From Candidatus Hakubella thermalkaliphila (GTDB lineage: Bacteria > Actinomycetota > Humimicrobiia > Hakubellales > Hakubellaceae): DNA of 55,032 nt. Position numbers and translations under genes: made by a program. Numbering within the stretch: position 1 is the first letter of the stretch; each line of letters starts with the position of its first letter. The notes beneath the pieces were generated by a model. It was not told where the DNA came from. It saw nothing but the letters and a program-made list of their open reading frames with translations, and did not search any database. Location of the stretch: positions 1 through 55,032 of the forward strand of contig NZ_BLRZ01000001.1 of NCBI RefSeq assembly GCF_013281975.1, given 5' to 3'. Below, piece by piece: positions 51,547 to 55,032 of the stretch.

Positions 51547-52485
51547 TTGGAAAAATACATTGCAGTTCTCATGGGCGGCCGCTCTCTGGAGAGGGAGGTT
51601 TCTCTGAAAAGCGGCCAAAAGGTGACCGATGCTCTCTTGAGAAGGGGTTATCGGGTGGTTCAAATAGATATCGATGAGAATCTGGTAGATAACCTTCTGA
51701 GAGAGGAAGTTGACCTGGCCTACACCGCCCTCCACGGCAAGTACGGCGAGGATGGAGTCATTCAGGAACTTCTAGAGATCCTGGACATACCCTACACTGG
51801 ACCTGGTGTCTTCGCCAACATTATCAGTTTCGATAAGATCATCTCCAAAGAGATGTTCTTACAAGAGGGTATTCCTACGCCCAAGTTCTTTGCCCTCAGC
51901 TCGGACACCTTTAAAGAGATGGGGGCTGCCAGCGCCCTGAATCATGTGGTGAAGAAGATAGGCCTGCCTCTGGTGGTTAAACCTGCTGCCCAGGGCTCGT
52001 CTCTGGGGATCAAGATAGTCAAAAGCGAGGAAGAATTACCCAACGCTTTGATCTCTGCTTTCAGTTACGGCAAAAAGGTAATCATAGAGGAGTTTATCGC
52101 GGGGACCGAAGTGGCAGTCAGCATCCTTGGAGAAAGTAAGCCCCAGGCATTACCTGTGGTAGAAATCGTCCCCAAGAGCGAGTTCTTTAATTTCAAATCC
52201 ATGTACACCGCAGGTATGACCAACTACTTCGTTCCGGCCAGACTTTCGGAAGAAATCTTAAGGAAAGTGGAAGAGACTGCTCTGCGCACCCACCACGCTC
52301 TCAAGTGCACCAAACTCTCCCGAGTAGACATAATTGTAGATAGAGATGGGACTCCCCAAGTCCTGGAGCTGAACACCAGTCCGGGGATGACTGAGACCAG
52401 CCTGTTGCCCATGGCTGCCAAAGCCGCGGGGATGGAGTTCGATGACCTGGTAGAAACAATAGTGCGGATGTCATTGCCCGTTTAA
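51547..52485 (+). CDS. ddl: D-alanine-D-alanine ligase
   Basis: ATP-grasp enzyme that joins two D-Ala for peptidoglycan. Seen: IAVLMGGRSLEREVSLKSGQKV, DLAYTALHGKYGEDGVIQELLEILDIPYTGPGVFAN, LPLVVKPAAQGSSLGIKIV, VIIEEFIAGTEVAVSILG, and RVDIIVDRDGTPQVLELNTSPGMTETSLLPMAAKAAG. TTG at 51547 is the start: AAGGAGG (51534-51540) lies 6 bases ahead, and an upstream GTG at 51505 is inside repeat copy D. About 312 residues. Confidence 0.93.
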   Translation: MEKYIAVLMGGRSLEREVSLKSGQKVTDALLRRGYRVVQIDIDENLVDNLLREEVDLAYTALHGKYGEDGVIQELLEILDIPYTGPGVFANIISFDKIISKEMFLQEGIPTPKFFALSSDTFKEMGAASALNHVVKKIGLPLVVKPAAQGSSLGIKIVKSEEELPNALISAFSYGKKVIIEEFIAGTEVAVSILGESKPQALPVVEIVPKSEFFNFKSMYTAGMTNYFVPARLSEEILRKVEETALRTHHALKCTKLSRVDIIVDRDGTPQVLELNTSPGMTETSLLPMAAKAAGMEFDDLVETIVRMSLPV

Positions 52486-52525
52486 AAAGAGAGACCCTGG
52501 CCACTTTCCTTTGCCGCCCTACTCC

Positions 52526-52534
52526 TGGTATAAT
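52526..52534 (+). promoter_or_regulatory. extended -10 promoter of the tRNA-Arg pair
   Basis: TGGTATAAT, about 110 bases ahead of the first tRNA. No good -35. Confidence 0.5.
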
Positions 52535-52643
52535 AACTCGCAGAGAGGAGTTGGCCGGAAGGGAGATTTTTCCCTTCTATCTAACCAATAGACCTCAAAG
52601 AATAAAACCCGGCGAAGAGCAAAAGGTAAATCTTGACCCTGCA

Positions 52644-52720
52644 GGGCCCTGTAGCTCAGTAGGATAGAGCACAGGTTTCCTAAACCTGGTGTCGGCGGTT
52701 CGATTCCGCCCAGGGCCTCC
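52644..52720 (+). tRNA. tRNA-Arg (anticodon CCT)
   Basis: Acceptor GGCCCTG/CAGGGCC, anticodon stem CAGGT/ACCTG with loop TTCCTAA (CCT), T-arm GGCGGTTCGATTCCGCC, encoded CCA. Confidence 0.95.
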
Positions 52721-52736
52721 AAGTTTCTGGATTTTG

Positions 52737-52812
52737 CGTCCCTGTAGCTCAGTGGATAGAGCGCAGGTCTCCGGAACCTGAGGTCGGCGGTTCGACCCCG
52801 CCCAGGGACGCC
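52737..52812 (+). tRNA. tRNA-Arg (anticodon CCG)
   Basis: Acceptor GTCCCTG/CAGGGAC, loop CTCCGGA (CCG), T-arm GGCGGTTCGACCCCGCC, encoded CCA. 16 bases after the first tRNA-Arg; similar T-arm suggests duplication. Accessory genes begin just downstream. Confidence 0.95.
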
Positions 52813-52941
52813 AATGCTTTGCCTTCTATCTGCGGTCTAGTTGCAAATTCCAACTATTTCGTGTTAAACTGAACGTTGATTAGATATCTCTTAAGAAGAC
52901 GGAGTTTAGGCGTATCGCTACGATTCAGAGATGAGATTCAA

Positions 52942-53403
52942 ATGCACAGTACCCTGGCATTGACACCAGAGGAGGTCGCCGAGAGGCTTGGTTTGAGTCT
53001 CGACACCACTTATCGACTGTTAAGAGAACGAAGAATATCTGCCAAAAGAGTAGGGCGCAGATACGTTGTTCCCTTGGAAGGCATCGCTAGCTTCCTGGAG
53101 ACCGTAGAAGAAGAGACGCAGGAAAGCTTGCTCCATCAGATGATCTCATTGGGGGATCTTTATCTCAGAAAAGCGCAGACTGAGGGGCTCAAAGAATATT
53201 ATACCCTTGCCATAAGCAAATATAAAAAGGCCGCGGCCCTTGCTCCCACTGATCCTTTGCCCTGGTATCAATTAACCCGAGCCTTGTTGCTCGCGGATCA
53301 AGAGAGTGAAGCCAAAGAAGCCTTCCAGTATTTACAAAAAGCCCAGGAAGTTACCAGGGAGTACCTCGGCAAAAAATTGGAAATAGACTCAGCCCTGCCA
53401 TGA
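52942..53403 (+). CDS. excisionase-type HTH with TPR-like C terminus, likely antitoxin
   Basis: About 153 residues: TPEEVAERLGLSLDTTYRLLRERRISAKRVGRRYVVPLEGIASFLE is the MerR-like HTH_17 (excisionase) domain, then two helical repeats with KYKKAAALAPTDPLPWYQLTRALLLADQESEAKEAFQYLQKA (TPR pattern). Its ATGA overlaps the PIN toxin gene start, so it is probably the cognate antitoxin. The longer frame from 52876 (TTG) is the alternative. Confidence 0.7.
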   Translation: MHSTLALTPEEVAERLGLSLDTTYRLLRERRISAKRVGRRYVVPLEGIASFLETVEEETQESLLHQMISLGDLYLRKAQTEGLKEYYTLAISKYKKAAALAPTDPLPWYQLTRALLLADQESEAKEAFQYLQKAQEVTREYLGKKLEIDSALP

Positions 53404-53888
53404 TCCGGGCAGTGCTGGATACTAATCTTCTTGTCGACATCGAGCTGCGGAGAATCGAGCGCTACGCGCCGATAAAACATGCCGCTATTAGCCACAAATT
53501 TGTAGCTCTTACGAGCCTTTCCATTATCCAGGAATTCGAGAGAGCTTTGGAGAGAGACTCAAGGCTCATAAAATTGCGACAAGATCGTAGTGTAACCATC
53601 AATGATCTGAAACGTGAAGTCCTCTCGTATACTCAATTTGCAGGTGGGTTTGATTTCTTCCGCCGCGTTCTGAAGGAAGATCCTGGTGACCAACACGTGG
53701 TAGCTTCTGCGCTTGCAGGCAATGCTCAGTACATTGTAACAAGTAACCGCGCACATTTTTTAACCGTAGGGAGACTCACCCAGAACCGAATCAAAATCAT
53801 ATCACCGGAGGAATTTATGGATATTTTGGAGAGCAAGTTCGGGGGCGAAAAGAAAGGCCTTCGTTCTGAAGGTAATCCAGCTCTATGA
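53400..53888 (+). CDS. PIN-domain toxin
   Basis: 162 residues, VapC-like ribonuclease of the COG1569 kind. Seen: RAVLDTNLLVDIEL (first acidic residue), IIQEFERALERD (E), EDPGDQHVVASALAGNAQYIVTSNRAHFL (D-D motif near the end). Start overlaps the antitoxin stop by 4 bases (ATGA). Confidence 0.8.
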   Translation: MIRAVLDTNLLVDIELRRIERYAPIKHAAISHKFVALTSLSIIQEFERALERDSRLIKLRQDRSVTINDLKREVLSYTQFAGGFDFFRRVLKEDPGDQHVVASALAGNAQYIVTSNRAHFLTVGRLTQNRIKIISPEEFMDILESKFGGEKKGLRSEGNPAL

Positions 53889-53893
53889 GGAGA

Positions 53894-54059
53894 ATGATGC
53901 GCAAACTGTGGAAGCAGACCATCCTGGATGAGTACGTCGAAGGAAAGATCTCTAAAAAAGAAGGCTGTGAAGCTCCTAGGGCCTGAGCTCGTCAAGCTGC
54001 TTGACGAGGAGAAAAGATTTATCTTGAAGGACATCGGATGGGGCCTATCGGATGAATGA
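53894..54059 (+). pseudogene. decayed UPF0175-like antitoxin
   Basis: Start ATG 53894. MMRKLWKQTILDEYVEGKISKK, then an A6 run at 53954-53959; with one A fewer the reading continues AVKLLGPELVKLLDEEKRFILKDIGWGLSDE and stops at 54057. That is the second half of a UPF0175-type antitoxin (ILxEYxEGKIS...AxxLLG...). Broken or mis-assembled by one base. Confidence 0.5.
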
Positions 54060-54355
54060 GATCATCATCGATGCCGGCCCTCTTATCTACCTCTTCCAAT
54101 CAAAGCTCTTCCACATTCTTGAACTTTTCCCAAACTTACATACATGATTTGGAACTTCGCAAGGCTTCGGAGGCCTTGGGGTTGGAGACTTATGGATCTT
54201 TGGGTGTCATCCTTCGCGCTTACAAGAGAGGGAGGCTTTCACTTTCTGAAACGAAAGAAGCCTTAACCAATCTTTTCAGCATTAGCTCTCTCTATCTCAG
54301 TGTCAAATTGCTCAATCAAGTTCTGGCGGAGCTCTCCAAAGAAAAAAATCCATAG
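54052..54355 (+). pseudogene. decayed PIN (DUF3368-like) toxin
   Basis: MNEIIIDAGPLIYLFQSKLFHILELFPNL in the first frame is the PIN N terminus, overlapping the antitoxin stop. From about 54145 another frame gives DLELRKASEALGLETYGSLGVILRAYKRGRLSLSE, the C-terminal part. The middle with other catalytic acids is missing. Second, dead toxin-antitoxin pair. Confidence 0.55.
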
Positions 54356-54359
54356 AACT

Positions 54360-55032
54360 CCCTTTAAACATACCACCTGGCGATTCACCGATACTTCCAC
54401 ATCTCCTTCTTTTCTCTTCTACAAGTCTTTGAGCTTCAAACTCGCAAGAAAGCAGGGTTTGGGGTATATGCACCGTCACAATACAGCATGTAGCCACTCA
54501 TATGCTTGGAATGCTTCCCATTGAACCACCTCTGCCTTCTCAAGGTTCATCGCCTGTGCCAGGACTTTTAGGAGCTGACGTAGTATTGGTCAGATGAGGA
54601 GCGATTTGTCTTTTGAATCGTAGTAGAATATCTCATAACCTTTGCAATATAGTTCATAGACTATATTCCATCGCAAGAAGATAATATGATCCGCGAATTG
54701 CCTCAGATAAGAATCTTGCTGAAAATGCTTCTCAAAAAGGAGAGGTATTCAAACCGCCAGGGAAAATGGGACCTTAAATCCAAAGTAAATGCTCAAAGGG
54801 ATAACCCTATTGGTTGATCCTTACTTAAGAGTTCGAAAGGATTCTTATCTGAGACAACACGATCCACGAGTTTGGCAACAAGCCCAGGTCGTGAGGGTAC
54901 AACACAGCGTCTCGTGGCTTGGCGAAGCTCCTACGCTATCGTATAATGTTATCGTAAGAGGAGAATATGGATAGGCCCGAAGCGCATGATATTGCCTAGC
55001 TTCTCTCCCTTCTGTCGAAGAATCGTTGGCCT
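54360..55032. other. right-end stretch without a supportable gene
   Basis: A+T-rich, with short ORFs (such as 54789-54974, 61 codons) that have no recognised family and no clear ribosome site. It follows the decayed toxin-antitoxin genes and is probably eroded accessory DNA. Confidence 0.4.

Noticed and set aside
52519-52722. A 67-codon minus-strand frame
   Set aside because: Antisense of tRNA-Arg (the familiar GIEPPTPG artefact).
54685-54974. Short plus-strand ORFs at the right end
   Set aside because: No families, weak start contexts, eroded surroundings.

Overview
The window reads as chromosomal DNA of an anaerobic bacterium with a Gram-positive-like gene order: ksgA and tatD run with metG, rsmI and nadE, and are followed by veg and ispE. 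The envelope genes fit (a lipid-anchored ABC-exporter adaptor, a DUF5667-like secreted protein, a SpoIIM-like membrane protein). Strict ferredoxin-based metabolism is visible in a tungsten/molybdopterin aldehyde:ferredoxin oxidoreductase and a pyruvate:ferredoxin-type oxidoreductase. I cannot name the taxon from sequence alone. A deep Firmicutes or Actinobacteriota-like thermophile or subsurface lineage is a guess.

Layout. 1-10 kb is an amino-acid/aldehyde catabolism cluster: the tail of an acylating semialdehyde dehydrogenase, two class III aminotransferases with CxxC cysteines, AOR plus a MoaD-like sulfur carrier, a PucR regulator and an iron alcohol dehydrogenase. Several of these genes are broken. 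10.2-19.9 kb is housekeeping on the minus strand (nadE, rsmI, metG, tatD, ksgA, veg, ispE, a nucleotidyltransferase), with an unassigned structured RNA between veg and ispE. An unknown two-gene cassette separates the NAD synthetase from a likely glutaminase partner. 20-22.1 kb is a visibly G+C-richer accessory patch (BrnT/BrnA, an RQC-minor-1-like protein, sigma and XRE fragments). 22-28 kb holds a YIP1 protein, a MacB-like exporter, a cyclophilin-like protein with a coupled small ORF, and a sugar epimerase. 28.5-32.2 kb encodes a 2-oxoacid:ferredoxin oxidoreductase fused into two polypeptides. 33.7-37 kb has two Gfo/Idh/MocA dehydrogenases around a sugar isomerase. 37-41 kb has a nucleotidyltransferase pair, a cysteine desulfurase with a DUF1858 protein, and a five-tRNA cluster. 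41-46.9 kb has membrane proteins, an HD-GYP protein preceded by three tandem copies of a 23-residue peptide gene, thioredoxin and rpe. 47-52.5 kb has a promoter-to-terminator structured RNA, a Lys-Gly micro-peptide, a RAM-domain protein, an MDR dehydrogenase, an aminotransferase and ddl. The right end has two tRNA-Arg genes followed by one intact and one decayed toxin-antitoxin pair.

Themes. A dispersed imperfectly palindromic repeat of about 90 bp occurs four times. Extended -10 promoters (TGnTATAAT) recur. At least four broken genes can be repaired by removing a single base from a homopolymer, which points to assembly error, slippage or recent decay. The strongest candidates for something undescribed are the tandem peptide genes upstream of the HD-GYP gene, the two structured RNAs (about 12.3-12.45 kb and 47.94-48.06 kb), and the dispersed palindrome.
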